Below are positions 25,578-34,964 of a DNA stretch of 64,000 nt, in pieces. Each line of letters starts with the position of its first letter. The stretch's first letter is position 1. The stretch comes from Modestobacter sp. Leaf380 (GTDB taxonomy: Bacteria; Actinomycetota; Actinomycetes; Mycobacteriales; Geodermatophilaceae): the NCBI RefSeq assembly GCF_001424485.1, contig NZ_LMQC01000005.1, positions 18,447-82,446 of the forward strand, given 5' to 3'. The position numbers and the translations under genes were made by a program. The notes under the pieces were generated by a model. That model was not told the DNA's origin. It was given only the letters and a program-made list of their open reading frames with translations, and ran no database searches.

Positions 25578-28500
25578 CCGCAGCGCCCTGCGCCCGCAGC
25601 TCCGCGACCCGCTCGGCCCCCAGCACGGCGCGCAGCCGGTCCGCCAGCGCGAGGACCACCGGGTCGCCGGCGTCGCCCCGGCCGCGGACCGCCGTGGCCA
25701 CGCCCAGCAGCCGGGCTGCCTCGGCCGGGTCGTCCTCCGCCTCGGCCAGCACCGCCAGCCCGTGGACGACGACGGCGACCACCGGCATGTCCCCGGAGTC
25801 CGCGGCCGACCCCATCGCCCGGTCGAGCACGGCCCGCGACTCGACGCGCGCGGCGGCCGGGTCCGCGGCGGTGGCGGCCCCGGTGGCCAGCACCACCCCC
25901 AGCGAGGTCCGGACCAGGGCGTCCACCTGGTCGGGCCCGCTGATCACGTCCGCCAACGAGTCGACGGCGAGCCGGCCGCGCTCGAGGGCCTCCTCCGGTC
26001 GGCCGGCCAGCATCGCCAGCGTGCTGCGCATCGACTCCGCGAAGGCGAGGATCGGGCCGCCGTCCCGCGTGGCGGTGACCAGCACCGTGTCGATCTCCCG
26101 GGCAGCGCCGGCCAGGTCGCCCTGGGCGGCCCGCAGCCCGGCCAGCCGGATCCGCAGCAGCGGCGAGTCGTCGTGCGTGCCGAGCTCGTCGGACAGCGCC
26201 AGCGCCTCGATGGTCAGCTCCACGGCGCCGGCCAGGTCGCCGTCCTGGGCGCGGACCGCGGCCAGCGCACCGGCAGTCAGCGACCGGCCCCAGCGGTCCC
26301 CGAGCTCGAGGAACGCCTCGTGGGTCGCGGCCAGGTCACCCGTGCCGTCGGCGCCCAGCACGCCGGTGTTCTCCGCCACCTGGGCCACCACCGACCGCAC
26401 CGCGGCGACCACCCAGGGGTCGGCGTGGTCGGCCAACGGGGCCAGCTCGTCCAGCGGCCCCCCACTGAAGGCGACGGCCAGCGCCCACCCGAAGGCCGCC
26501 AGCGGCTCCCCCGACGCCCAGGTGAGGGTCGGCGGCAGAGCCCGCACCTCGTCCAGCACCTCCTTGCCGCGCGCCCAGCCCCCGGTCTCGGCGGCGGCGA
26601 GCGCGGAGAAGGCCACGCAGACGCACCCCAGCGGGGTGGGTGCGGCCGGCAGCGCGAGGACGTCGGACAGCCAGCGACCCGCGGCGACCTGCCGGCCCGA
26701 CAGCAGCCAGTACCAGCACAGCCGGCCGGCCAGGTGGACGGCGGTCTCCGCGGCGCCGACAGCCACCTCGCGCTGCAGCACCGCGACCAGGCCGTCGTGC
26801 TCGGCGTGCAGCTCGCGCAGCGCCCCCAGCTGCTCGGCCCCCCGCAGCAGCGGCTCGAGCCGGTCCAGCAGGTCCAGGCACCACGCGGTGTGCGCGGCCT
26901 CCACCCGGTCCCGCTCCCCCGCCGCCGTCAGCTGCTCGGCGCCGTAGGCCCGGACCGTCTCGAGCATCCGGTAGCGGACGGCGCCCGACTCGTCCGGCAC
27001 GGCCAGCAGCAGCGACTTCTCCACCAGCCCGCCCACCGCGTCCAGCACCGACGACGGCCCGGCGCAGACCACCTCGGCGGCCTCCAGGGTGGCCCCGCCG
27101 CTGAACACCGACAGCCGCCGACCGACCGCCTGCTCGTCGTCGGTGAGGGCGTCCCAGCTCCACTCCACGACGGCCCGCAACGTCTGGTGCCGGGGCAGGG
27201 CGACCCGGCTCCCCCCGGTCAGCAGGGTGAACCGGTCGTCGAGGCGGGCCGCGATCTGCGCGATGCCCAGCGTGCGCAGCCGGGCCGACGCGAGCTCCAG
27301 GGCCAACGGCATGCCGTCCAGCCGCCGGCACACCTCCAGCACCACGGGCAGCGTCGCCGGGGTGACCGCGAACCCGGGCCGGGCGGCGGCGGCCCGGTCG
27401 GCGAACAGCCGGACGACGGGGGCGTCCGCGGCGGACGGGTCGTCGTCGGCCGGGACGGTGAGCGGGCCGATCGGCAGCAGGGTCTCCCCGGGCACCCCGA
27501 GGGGCTCCCGGCTGGTGGTGAGCACCCGCAGTCCGGCGCACCGGCTGAGCAGGTCGTCGGCCAGCGCGGCCACCGCGCCCACCAGGTGCTCGCAGTTGTC
27601 CAGCACCAGCAGCGCCTGCCGGTCGGCGAACACCTCGCGCAGCCGGTCACCGGCCTCCACCAGCGTGGGCACCCGCTCCAGGGACGTCGACTCGCGCTGC
27701 CCGACGGCGGTGAGCACCACGCCGGGCAGCAGCCGCGGGTCGGCCACCGGCGCCAGCTCCACCCACCACACGCCGTCCCGGACGTCGTGGTCGACGAGCC
27801 GGGCCGCCTCCAGGGCGAGCCGGGTCTTCCCCGCGCCGCCGGCACCGAGCAGGGTCACCAGCCGGCCGGTGTCCAGGGCGGACGCGACGGCGTGCAGCTC
27901 GGCCTGCCGGCCACGGAAGCTGGTCAGCGGGGCGCGCAGCACGGGGCGGGCCCGCGACGCCGGGGCCGCGTCGTCCCGCAGCACGGCGAGCTGCTCGGCC
28001 TGCAGCGCCGGCGAGGGGTCCAGACCCAGCTCGTCGGCCAGCCGGGCGCGGACCTGCTCGTAGGCGGCCAGCGCCTCGGCCGGCCGGCCCAGCCGGTGCA
28101 GCGCCCGGACCCGGAGCCGGGCCAGGGTCTCCCGCAGCGGGTGCGCGTCGGTCAGCACGTCCAGCTCGGCGAGGGCGGCAGCGGCGTCCCCCAGCTCGAG
28201 GACGGCGGTCAGCCGCTGCTCGGTCGCGGTCAGCCGCAGCTCCGCCCAGCGCACCGCCGGCGCCGCGGTGAACGCCAAGTCGCGCAGGTCGGCCAGCGGG
28301 TCCCCGGCCCACAGCGCCTCGGCCGCGGTGAGCAGCTCCACGACGGTGTGCGGGTCGCGGGCGTCGCGGGCCCGGCCGAGGAGGTCCTCGAAGGCCCCGG
28401 CGTCGACCGCGTCGCGGGGCAGGTCGAGCAGGTAGCCCGGGGGCCGGGCGCGCAGCGGCAGGTCCGGCGCGGCCCGGCGGACCCGGGACACCACCGCCTG

Positions 28501-28692
28501 CAACGCGTTGGCCGGCGCCGCGGGGGGCGCGCCGTCCCAGACGGCGTCCACCAGCGCGTCGACGCCGACCACCCGGCCCGGGTCCAGCGCCAGCCGGGCC
28601 AGCAGTGCCCGGGCCCGCCGTCCGCCGACGTCGACCGGGCCGTCGGGGCGCAGGACCGCGAACGGGCCCAGCAGGCGCAGCCGGGGGGTCAC
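25444..28692 (-). CDS. AfsR/SARP-like regulator: BTAD plus NB-ARC ATPase plus TPR
   Basis: About 1082 aa STAND-class transcriptional regulator. Residues 1-90 form an OmpR-like winged helix (LRLLGPFAVLRPDGP, PPGYLLDLP). BTAD spans about 95-245 (FEDLLGRARD to GLDPSPALQ). The NTPase has Walker A GAGGAGKTR at 283-291, LLVLDNCEHLV as Walker B, and LTTSREPLGVPGE. The remainder is helical repeats suited to ligand or partner sensing. Such proteins often control secondary metabolism. GTG start overlaps the methyltransferase stop. The final 30 residues are low-complexity and overlap the convergent antiporter gene. Confidence 0.91.
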   Translation of the reverse strand: MTPRLRLLGPFAVLRPDGPVDVGGRRARALLARLALDPGRVVGVDALVDAVWDGAPPAAPANALQAVVSRVRRAAPDLPLRARPPGYLLDLPRDAVDAGAFEDLLGRARDARDPHTVVELLTAAEALWAGDPLADLRDLAFTAAPAVRWAELRLTATEQRLTAVLELGDAAAALAELDVLTDAHPLRETLARLRVRALHRLGRPAEALAAYEQVRARLADELGLDPSPALQAEQLAVLRDDAAPASRARPVLRAPLTSFRGRQAELHAVASALDTGRLVTLLGAGGAGKTRLALEAARLVDHDVRDGVWWVELAPVADPRLLPGVVLTAVGQRESTSLERVPTLVEAGDRLREVFADRQALLVLDNCEHLVGAVAALADDLLSRCAGLRVLTTSREPLGVPGETLLPIGPLTVPADDDPSAADAPVVRLFADRAAAARPGFAVTPATLPVVLEVCRRLDGMPLALELASARLRTLGIAQIAARLDDRFTLLTGGSRVALPRHQTLRAVVEWSWDALTDDEQAVGRRLSVFSGGATLEAAEVVCAGPSSVLDAVGGLVEKSLLLAVPDESGAVRYRMLETVRAYGAEQLTAAGERDRVEAAHTAWCLDLLDRLEPLLRGAEQLGALRELHAEHDGLVAVLQREVAVGAAETAVHLAGRLCWYWLLSGRQVAAGRWLSDVLALPAAPTPLGCVCVAFSALAAAETGGWARGKEVLDEVRALPPTLTWASGEPLAAFGWALAVAFSGGPLDELAPLADHADPWVVAAVRSVVAQVAENTGVLGADGTGDLAATHEAFLELGDRWGRSLTAGALAAVRAQDGDLAGAVELTIEALALSDELGTHDDSPLLRIRLAGLRAAQGDLAGAAREIDTVLVTATRDGGPILAFAESMRSTLAMLAGRPEEALERGRLAVDSLADVISGPDQVDALVRTSLGVVLATGAATAADPAAARVESRAVLDRAMGSAADSGDMPVVAVVVHGLAVLAEAEDDPAEAARLLGVATAVRGRGDAGDPVVLALADRLRAVLGAERVAELRAQGAAVTREAALVELGIPGWQAWPGIGGRAADPGAPSRSRQRPAPPVPG

Positions 28693-29309
28693 GCGTCCCG
28701 GCGCAGCAGCCGCAGCGACCCGGTGCCGGGCAGCTCGGTGAAGTCCCCGGACGCCAGCACCCGGGTGTAGACGCCGAACGGCGCCTGACCGCCGTCCGCG
28801 GGGTCGGGGAAGACGTCGTGCACGGTCAGCGTGCCGCCGACGGCGAGCTTCGCAACCCAGGCGTCCTGGTCCCGGCGCGCGGACTCCTCGGTGTGCGAGC
28901 CGTCCAGGAACAGCAGCGCCAGCGGCGTCGTCCACAGCGGGGCCAGGGTCTCCGACCGCGCCACGACGGCGACGACGACGTCCTCGGCCGGGTGCACGGT
29001 CCGCCGGAAGGCCGGCAGCGTGTCCAGCTGCCCGACGGCCGGGTCGACCAGCTCGGGCTGGTGGTACTCCCAGCCGGGCTGGTGCTCCTCGGAGCCGCGG
29101 TGGTGGTCGACGGTGACGACCCGCCGCCCGGACTGCACCGCCGCGGCCGCCAGGTACAGCGCGGACTTCCCCATCCAGCTGCCGATCTCCAGCAGCGGTC
29201 CGGGCACCTCGACGGCCAGCGCGGCCTCGTACAGCGCCCGCCCCTCGTCGGCGGGCATGAACCCGGGGGCGGCGGCTGCGGCGGCCAGCAGGTCCTCGGA
29301 GCGGGTCAC
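28689..29309 (-). CDS. Class I SAM methyltransferase (Methyltransf_24 type)
   Basis: About 206 aa. The SAM-binding motif is LLEIGSWMGKSALYLA, followed by VVTVDHHRGSEEHQPGWEYH and the acidic motif ALLFLDGSHTEESARRDQD, in the order of the CmcI/Methyltransf_24 family. The late segment GGTLTVHDVFPDP is also typical. It could methylate a small molecule, but some members of the group are not methyltransferases. GTG start with AGGAG about ten bases upstream. It overlaps the regulator gene by four bases and follows the YibE gene by 13 bases, suggesting one transcript. Confidence 0.85.
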   Translation of the reverse strand: MTRSEDLLAAAAAAPGFMPADEGRALYEAALAVEVPGPLLEIGSWMGKSALYLAAAAVQSGRRVVTVDHHRGSEEHQPGWEYHQPELVDPAVGQLDTLPAFRRTVHPAEDVVVAVVARSETLAPLWTTPLALLFLDGSHTEESARRDQDAWVAKLAVGGTLTVHDVFPDPADGGQAPFGVYTRVLASGDFTELPGTGSLRLLRRDA

Positions 29310-29322
29310 GGCGGTCAGTCTC

Positions 29323-30576
29323 CTACCGGGCCAGCCGGTCCAGGAACCGCGGGGCGGGGCGGTCGCCGGCGGCCTTGGCGAAGAAGGCACCGGCCGCCGT
29401 CGTCACCGGGACGGCGAGCACCAGCGCGATGGCGCCGACGAAGGTGCGGATGACCTCCTCACCGACCTGCTGGCCGGTGACGACGTCCCACAGCGAGCGG
29501 TCGTAGATCTCGAAGAGCAGCAGCAGCGGCAGCGCGGCCCCGGCGTAGGCGAAGACGATCGTGTAGATCGTCGAGGCGATGTGGTCCCGGCCCACGGCCA
29601 TGCCGCGGGCGAACAGCTGCCGCCAGGTCAGCGACGGGTCGACCTCGTGCAGCTGCCAGATGGCCGAGGCCTGGGTGATGGTGACGTCGTTGAGCACGCC
29701 GAGCCCGGCGACGGTGATGCCGGCCAGCACCAGCCCGGAGAAGTCCAGCGTCGGGTCGAAGGTGGACAGCTGGATCGTCTCCTCACCGGACAGCCCGGTG
29801 AGCCGGGCCGCGCCGACCGCCACCGCCCCGAGGACGGCGACCAGGATGAGGCCGAACAGGGTGCCGATGAGCGCGGTCGTCGTCCGGGCGCTGAAGCCGT
29901 GCGCCAGGTAGAGGACGACGAACATGATCGCCGAACTGCCCACCAGGGTGACCAGCACCGGCGAGGACTCCCCCAGGATGCCGGGCAGCACGAACTGCAG
30001 CAGCACCACGAAGGACACCACCAGCCCGACGATGGCCGCGATCCCCCGCCAGCGGGCGACGGCGGCGACCACCAGCACGAACGCCACGGCCAGGGTGATG
30101 ATCGGCGTGCTGCGCGGGAAGTCCTGGAACTGGTAGTTCGCCCTCCCGGAGCCGTCGTCGCCGACGGTCAGCACCACGGTGTCGTCGGTGGCGATGCCGT
30201 AGGCGACGACCTCGGCGGGCAGGTCGACCGAGACGTAGTCGCCCCGACCCGGGTCCTCCAGCACCTCGACCACGGCGGTCGCGCAGGTCAGCTGCTGACC
30301 GGCCGCAGCGCCGGTGGAGCAGTCGTAGGTCTCCAGCGAGGCGACCCGGCCCTCGACGAGCTCGGCGTTGCCGTCGGGCAGGTACAGCTCGGCGGCCTGC
30401 GCCGCGCGGGTGTCCTCCCCCGAGGGCCACAGGGCGATCAAGCCGATGACGGTGGCCAGCCCGATGGGGACCAGCACCAGCAGCATCAGCCAGGTGGCCC
30501 GGCGACGGCGGGCGAGCACCTGCGGGGTGGCCGGGACGTCGTCGGCAGGGCCGTGGGAGTGGGTGTGGGCCGGCAC
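29323..30576 (-). CDS. YibE/F-like family membrane protein
   Basis: About 417 aa polytopic membrane protein. The first helix is near residues 28-50. An extracytoplasmic domain of about 100 residues follows, with cysteines in ETYDCSTG and QLTCATAVV that could pair. Then come seven or more helices containing the family signatures GLGVLNDVTITQASAIWQL and VGRDHIASTIYTIVFAYAGA. YibE/F proteins are widespread permease-like proteins whose substrate is unknown. TACCCT ends six bases before the GTG, so the transcript is probably leaderless. Confidence 0.9.
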   Translation of the reverse strand: MPAHTHSHGPADDVPATPQVLARRRRATWLMLLVLVPIGLATVIGLIALWPSGEDTRAAQAAELYLPDGNAELVEGRVASLETYDCSTGAAAGQQLTCATAVVEVLEDPGRGDYVSVDLPAEVVAYGIATDDTVVLTVGDDGSGRANYQFQDFPRSTPIITLAVAFVLVVAAVARWRGIAAIVGLVVSFVVLLQFVLPGILGESSPVLVTLVGSSAIMFVVLYLAHGFSARTTTALIGTLFGLILVAVLGAVAVGAARLTGLSGEETIQLSTFDPTLDFSGLVLAGITVAGLGVLNDVTITQASAIWQLHEVDPSLTWRQLFARGMAVGRDHIASTIYTIVFAYAGAALPLLLLFEIYDRSLWDVVTGQQVGEEVIRTFVGAIALVLAVPVTTAAGAFFAKAAGDRPAPRFLDRLAR

Positions 30577-30582
30577 CGGGCC

Positions 30583-30588
30583 AGGGTA
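30583..30588 (-). promoter_or_regulatory. -10 element of leaderless yibE-like gene
   Basis: TACCCT on the minus strand fits TANNNT and ends six bases before the GTG start, the spacing expected when transcription begins at the start codon. It sits just beyond the 3' end of the amidohydrolase gene. Confidence 0.45.
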
Positions 30589-30599
30589 GGTGGGCCGCC

Positions 30600-31829
30600 T
30601 CAGGCCGCCGGGTGCACCGGGCCGAGCAGCTGCGCACCGGCCAGGTAGCCGGCCAGCAGCGCCGCGGCCACCTGGGCGACGGTGTCCTCGCCGGGCAGGA
30701 AGCGCGGGGAGTGCAGGCCGGGACGGCGGCCGGCGGCGTCGGGTTCCCCACCGGAGACGCCGAGGAAGAGCATCAGCCCGCGGGCGTCGGCGCAGTAGTG
30801 GCTGAAGTCGTCGGCGCCGAAGGACCGCCAGGAGTCGTCGACCTCGACACCGGCGCGGACCAGCCAGGGCAGGGTGGCCCGGGCGAGTTCGGGGTCGTTG
30901 GCCAGCACCGGCTCGTTGCTCTCGGTGTGCACGGTCGCGCTGCAGCCGTGCGCGGCGGCGGTGTGCTGCGCGACGTCGGTGAGCGCGGCCAGCAGCATCT
31001 CCCGGTCGGACTCCCGCATCGCCCGCAGACCGCCGCGGGCCCGCGCGGTGTCGGGGACGACGTTGAAGCTGGTGCCCGCGTCGAGCTGGGTGACGGCGAG
31101 GACGGCGCCCACCGTGGGGTCGACCCGGCGGCTGACCAGCTGCTGCAGCGCGACCACGACGGCGGCCAGCGCCAGCACCGGGTCGGCGGTGGTGTGCGGG
31201 TAGCCGCCGTGCCCGCCGTGCCCGGTGACGGTGATCGTGAACTCGTCGGTGGCCGCGTTGACCGGGCCCGGGGTGGCGTTGACGACGCCGGCGGCCAGCT
31301 GCGGCTGCACGTGCGCGGCGACGACGCTCACCACCTGCTCCTGGGCCAGCAGCCCGGACGCCACGATGTCCCGTGCGCCGGACGGCGCGCCCTCCTCCCG
31401 CGGCTGCAGCAGCGCCAGCAGCGGCGCCGGACCGCCGACCCGGGCGACCGCGCGGCACACCGCGACCAGCCCGGCCAGGTGCGCGTCGTGCCCACAGGCG
31501 TGCATCACCTCGCCGGTGGCGGCCCACTCGACGCCGGTCGCCTCCTGCACGACCAGCCCGTCCAGCTCGGCGCGCAGGGCGACGGTGGGCCCGGTCGCCG
31601 TCCCGATCCGGACCAGCCGGCCGGTGTCGGCGACCTCCCGGCCCTCCCCCGCGCCCAGCGCCGCGACGACCGCAGCGGTGGTGTCGGCCTCGTCGCCGGA
31701 GCGCCGCGGGTCCGCGTGCAGGGCCCGGCGCAGCTCCAGCGCGGCGGGCAGCTCCTCGACCACCGCCGCGTGCAGCCGGTCGTACCAGGCGGCCACGGCG
31801 GGGTCGGTCTCGACCAGGGGTGCGCTCAC
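30600..31829 (-). CDS. M20 family amidohydrolase/metallopeptidase
   Basis: About 409 aa di-zinc hydrolase of the M20D (IAA-amino acid hydrolase, hippuricase) group. Ligand motifs: ALRAELDGLVVQE, the ACGHDAHLAG histidine/aspartate pair, LLQPREEGAPSG with the catalytic Glu, and the C-terminal histidine near RPGLHSPRFLPGEDT. The lid domain holds GHGGHGGYPH and GTSFNVVPDTA. It should hydrolyse an N-acyl amino acid or related amide in the cytoplasm. The GTG lies directly after GGGGAG, a tight spacing, so the start is a little uncertain. Ends 23 bp before the YibE-like gene. Confidence 0.92.
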   Translation of the reverse strand: MSAPLVETDPAVAAWYDRLHAAVVEELPAALELRRALHADPRRSGDEADTTAAVVAALGAGEGREVADTGRLVRIGTATGPTVALRAELDGLVVQEATGVEWAATGEVMHACGHDAHLAGLVAVCRAVARVGGPAPLLALLQPREEGAPSGARDIVASGLLAQEQVVSVVAAHVQPQLAAGVVNATPGPVNAATDEFTITVTGHGGHGGYPHTTADPVLALAAVVVALQQLVSRRVDPTVGAVLAVTQLDAGTSFNVVPDTARARGGLRAMRESDREMLLAALTDVAQHTAAAHGCSATVHTESNEPVLANDPELARATLPWLVRAGVEVDDSWRSFGADDFSHYCADARGLMLFLGVSGGEPDAAGRRPGLHSPRFLPGEDTVAQVAAALLAGYLAGAQLLGPVHPAA

Positions 31830-31918
31830 CTCCCCATCCTCGCGGGCGGTCGTTGCGCGGGTGTGACGGGCGGTCTCGGCGGGCGGGACTGTCGGAGGGT
31901 CCCGGCACACTCCCCGAC

Positions 31919-32905
31919 GTGACAGCACAGGCCGCCCCCGCATGGGTGCGCAGCGGGTGGGGCCACCGGGCCGACTCCCAGGACGAGGTGTTCCGGGCGG
32001 TGTCCCGGATCGTCACGCTGTCGGCCCACCGCCGCTACGTCTGGCGCGGGTGCGCCGACAGCGCGTTCCGGGTGCGCTCGTCGCTGCTGCGCTCGCTGGT
32101 CGTCGACGAGGCGGAACCACTGCCCGACGAGCGGCTGGTGCGCCAGCACGAGGTGGCGATGCTGCGGGAGGCCCGGGAGTGGGGGCTCGGCGTGGAGTCC
32201 GGCACGCCCGCCTCGGACCTGGCACTGCTGGCGCAGCTGCAGCGCCACGGGCTGCCGACCCGGCTGCTCGACGTGACGGACAACCCGATGACCGCGCTGT
32301 GGTCCGCCTGCGAGGGTGCCGACGACCGGCCAGGGGTGCTGATGGCGTTCGACGTCACCGCGCTGCCAACCCACGACACCGTCGACCCGCACCGGGCGCC
32401 GGGGCCGCTGGACCGGTCCCTGCGGGCGGCGCTGCGGCAGTCGGCCGTGGAGTCCCGGCCCTTCCTGGTCCGGCCCACCGTCCCCGACGCCCGGATGCGC
32501 GCGCAGGAGGGGCTGTTCCTCTCCGGCGCCGTCCCCGCCTCGCCCGGGGCCACCGGCATCGACGGCCTGCCGCTGCGCCTGGGCACCCCGCCCGGCAAGG
32601 AGAGGCTCGCGGTGCTGTTCGGCGAGGGCGCCCGCCGGGCCGGTCGCCCGGCCGCGCTGCCGTTCTGCGCGGTCGTCGTCCCGGCGCGACTCAAGGCCAC
32701 GGTGCGGGCGCACCTGACCGCGCTCAACCGCACCCGCCGGGTGCTGTTCCCCGACGTCGCGGGGTTCCGGGACGCCTACCGCGGGGAGCACGTCGCCCTG
32801 CACCCGCTCCCCGACGTCGTCCCCGCCCAGGACGACACCGAGGCCGGCGGGTCCCAGCTGCCGGGTCTGGAGACGGGGCTCAGAGGCGGGCCTCAGAGGC
32901 GGTAG
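31919..32905 (+). CDS. FRG domain-containing protein
   Basis: About 328 aa. The N-terminal phrase RYVWRGCADSAFRVRSSLLR matches the Phe/Trp-Arg-Gly signature that names the FRG domain, and ALLAQLQRHGLPTRLLDVTD followed by NPMTALWSA is its second conserved block. Later conserved-looking positions are MRAQEGLFLSG and TRRVLFPDVAGF. The biochemical role of FRG proteins is unknown. No signal peptide or membrane segment. GTG start, no clear ribosome site. Divergent from the M20 gene; 3' end overlaps the convergent amidohydrolase by 13 bases. Confidence 0.85.
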   Translation: MTAQAAPAWVRSGWGHRADSQDEVFRAVSRIVTLSAHRRYVWRGCADSAFRVRSSLLRSLVVDEAEPLPDERLVRQHEVAMLREAREWGLGVESGTPASDLALLAQLQRHGLPTRLLDVTDNPMTALWSACEGADDRPGVLMAFDVTALPTHDTVDPHRAPGPLDRSLRAALRQSAVESRPFLVRPTVPDARMRAQEGLFLSGAVPASPGATGIDGLPLRLGTPPGKERLAVLFGEGARRAGRPAALPFCAVVVPARLKATVRAHLTALNRTRRVLFPDVAGFRDAYRGEHVALHPLPDVVPAQDDTEAGGSQLPGLETGLRGGPQRR

Positions 32906-33993
32906 GCCCGGCGGGCGTTGCCCGACCCGATCAGCTCCGCGACCCGGGCAGCGTCGGCCGCCGTCCAGTCGCCGCCCTCGACACCGGCACCCAGGTGGCC
33001 GCCCAGTGCACGGCGGAAGAGCAACGTGCCCAGCAGGTACAGCTCGGGCAGCCCGAAGGCGTCCGAGGAGAACAGCACCTTGCCGAAGGGCGCGAGTTCC
33101 AGCAGCTCGGGCAGCAGCGCGGCCGACCGGGCGCCCAGGTTGTGGGTGGCCAGCCCGACGTCGACGAAGACGTGGCCGAACACCTGGGCGAGGTAGCCGG
33201 CGTGCCGGTGGAACGGGTAGGTGTGCAGCAGCATCACCGGCACCCCGGCCGGCTCGGTGGCGCGCAGCAGGTCGGTGAGCAGCAACGGGTCCCCGCGGTG
33301 CAGGTCGACGTCGGAGTCGCCGAGGCCGACGTGGAACTGCACCGGCATCCCCAGGTCGATGCCCGACCAGACCAGGAAGCCGTGCAGCACCGGGTCCGCG
33401 ATCCGGGCCGACCCACCGCGCAGCGTGCGGTCGGCGGCGGCCACCACCGCGGCGTCGGTGGGGCGGGGACCGTCCAGCGCCAGCCCCGACCGGTAGGCCG
33501 CGACCGACTTGACCCCGACGGCGTCACGGCAGCGCCGGGCCAGCCGGTCCCGGAACGCGGCCGGGAAGCCGTCGGCGCCCGAGCCCGAGAGCACCTCCTC
33601 GGCGACCGCCTCCAGCCGCACGACCTCCCGGCCCACCCCGCCGGTGAGCACGGCCAGCTCGTCGGGCGAGGTGAGCGGTTCGGGCAGGAAGCCGGTGTCG
33701 ACCAGGAACGTCCCGGTGCCGACAGCGCCCATGAGCCGGCGGTGCACCTCCTCGACGCCGAGCTCCGCGCGGCGGGCCAGGTAGGCGTCGGCGTCCGCGT
33801 GCGGCTCCAGGTCCAGCAGCGGTGGGCACCAGCGGCGCAGCGCGAACCCCAGCTGGCTGTCCAGCAGCGACCCGCCCAGCGGGCTGGGCGCCGCGGCCTC
33901 GGTGAGCATCGCCTCGAACTCCGCGCGGTCCAGGTCGCGCCGGACCAGGCCGTGGCAGTGGTGGTCGACCAGCTCGAGCCCGGTGAGGTCCAC
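32893..33993 (-). CDS. Amidohydrolase (TIM-barrel, FluG-like)
   Basis: About 366 aa metal-dependent hydrolase. The N-terminal LVDHHCHGLV provides the first metal histidines; later motifs are PVQFHVGLGDSDVD, MLLHTYPFHRHAGYLAQVF and LFSSDAFGLPELYLLG with the catalytic Asp. This order fits the amidohydrolase part of FluG-type proteins, which in other bacteria can act with glutamine-synthetase-like ligases on gamma-glutamyl compounds. A GS-like gene lies about 15 kb to the right, not adjacent, so any link is speculative. GTG start. Confidence 0.85.
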   Translation of the reverse strand: MDLTGLELVDHHCHGLVRRDLDRAEFEAMLTEAAAPSPLGGSLLDSQLGFALRRWCPPLLDLEPHADADAYLARRAELGVEEVHRRLMGAVGTGTFLVDTGFLPEPLTSPDELAVLTGGVGREVVRLEAVAEEVLSGSGADGFPAAFRDRLARRCRDAVGVKSVAAYRSGLALDGPRPTDAAVVAAADRTLRGGSARIADPVLHGFLVWSGIDLGMPVQFHVGLGDSDVDLHRGDPLLLTDLLRATEPAGVPVMLLHTYPFHRHAGYLAQVFGHVFVDVGLATHNLGARSAALLPELLELAPFGKVLFSSDAFGLPELYLLGTLLFRRALGGHLGAGVEGGDWTAADAARVAELIGSGNARRAYRL

Positions 33994-34006
33994 CCCGGCA
34001 TCGTCC

Positions 34007-34012
34007 TACGGT
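34007..34012 (+). promoter_or_regulatory. -10 element of leaderless SDR gene
   Basis: TACGGT fits TANNNT and ends six bases before the ATG of the short-chain dehydrogenase, so the message is probably leaderless. Confidence 0.45.
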
Positions 34013-34018
34013 GGCGGC

Positions 34019-34897
34019 ATGAGCACCCCCTGGACCACTGCCGACATCCCCGCCCAGACCGGGCGCACCGTCGTCGTCACCGGCGCCAACTCCGGCCTGG
34101 GCCTGGCCACCTCCCGCGCCCTGGCTGCCGCCGGCGCCCGGGTGGTGCTCGCCGTCCGGGACGTCGCCCGCGGGGAGGCCGCCGCCGCCACGATCACCGG
34201 GGACGTCGAGGTGCGCCGGCTGGACCTGGCCGACCTGTCCTCGGTGCGCGCGTTCGCCCAGGGGTGGACCGGCGACCTCGACGTCCTGATCGCCAACGCC
34301 GGGATCATGATGGTCCCGCAAGGGCGCACGGCCGACGGCTTCGAGCTGCAGTTCGGCACCAACCACCTGGGCCACTTCGCGCTGGTGACGGCGCTGCTGC
34401 CGCACGTCACCGACCGCGTCGTCACCGTCTCCTCCGGGCTGCACCGCAGCGGCACGATCGTGCTCGACGACCTGGACTGGGCGCGTCGTCCCTACTCCAC
34501 GACCGGCGCCTACGGGCAGTCCAAGCTGGCCAACCTGCTCTTCGCCCTGGAGCTGCAGCGGCGGCTGACCGCCGAGGGCTCGACGGTCCGGTCGATGGCC
34601 GCGCACCCCGGGTACGCCGCGACCAACCTGCAGTCGCACACCGGGAACCGGCTCAAGGACCTCGGCATGAAGCTGGGCAACCGGTTCCTCGCCCAGTCCG
34701 ACACCGACGGCGCGCTGCCCACGCTGCTCGCCGCGACCGCCGACCTGCCCGGTGGCAGCTACACCGGTCCGTCGGGCTTCCAGGAGGGCCGCGGTGCCCC
34801 GACGCTCGTGGGCCGCTCGCGGGAGGCCTCGGACGTCGCCCTGGCCCGCGCGCTGTGGACGGCCTCGGAGGAGCTGGTCGCCGCGCCCCGCAGCTGA
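34019..34897 (+). CDS. Short-chain dehydrogenase/reductase
   Basis: About 292 aa NAD(P)-dependent oxidoreductase. Cofactor motif TGANSGLG near residues 21-28, NAG in LIANAGIMM, the catalytic Ser in TVSSGLHRSG, and the active-site pair in AYGQSKLAN (Tyr-x-x-x-Lys) are all intact. The sequence resembles retinol dehydrogenase/WWOX-like SDRs (light-dependent protochlorophyllide-reductase-like group), often acting on lipophilic alcohols or ketones. True substrate unknown. It is upstream of, and co-directional with, the MFS exporter, 67 bp apart. Confidence 0.92.
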   Translation: MSTPWTTADIPAQTGRTVVVTGANSGLGLATSRALAAAGARVVLAVRDVARGEAAAATITGDVEVRRLDLADLSSVRAFAQGWTGDLDVLIANAGIMMVPQGRTADGFELQFGTNHLGHFALVTALLPHVTDRVVTVSSGLHRSGTIVLDDLDWARRPYSTTGAYGQSKLANLLFALELQRRLTAEGSTVRSMAAHPGYAATNLQSHTGNRLKDLGMKLGNRFLAQSDTDGALPTLLAATADLPGGSYTGPSGFQEGRGAPTLVGRSREASDVALARALWTASEELVAAPRS

Positions 34898-34964
34898 CCC
34901 CCACCCGGGTCTGCACCGGGGTACGGTCCGCCCGTCAGTTCGACTTCCGGACCAAGAGGCGGCC

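Noticed and set aside
25762..28770. 1002-codon plus-strand frame opposite the AfsR-like gene
   Set aside because: Gln/Arg/Gly/Pro-rich repeats without a fold, an antisense shadow of the BTAD/NB-ARC protein.
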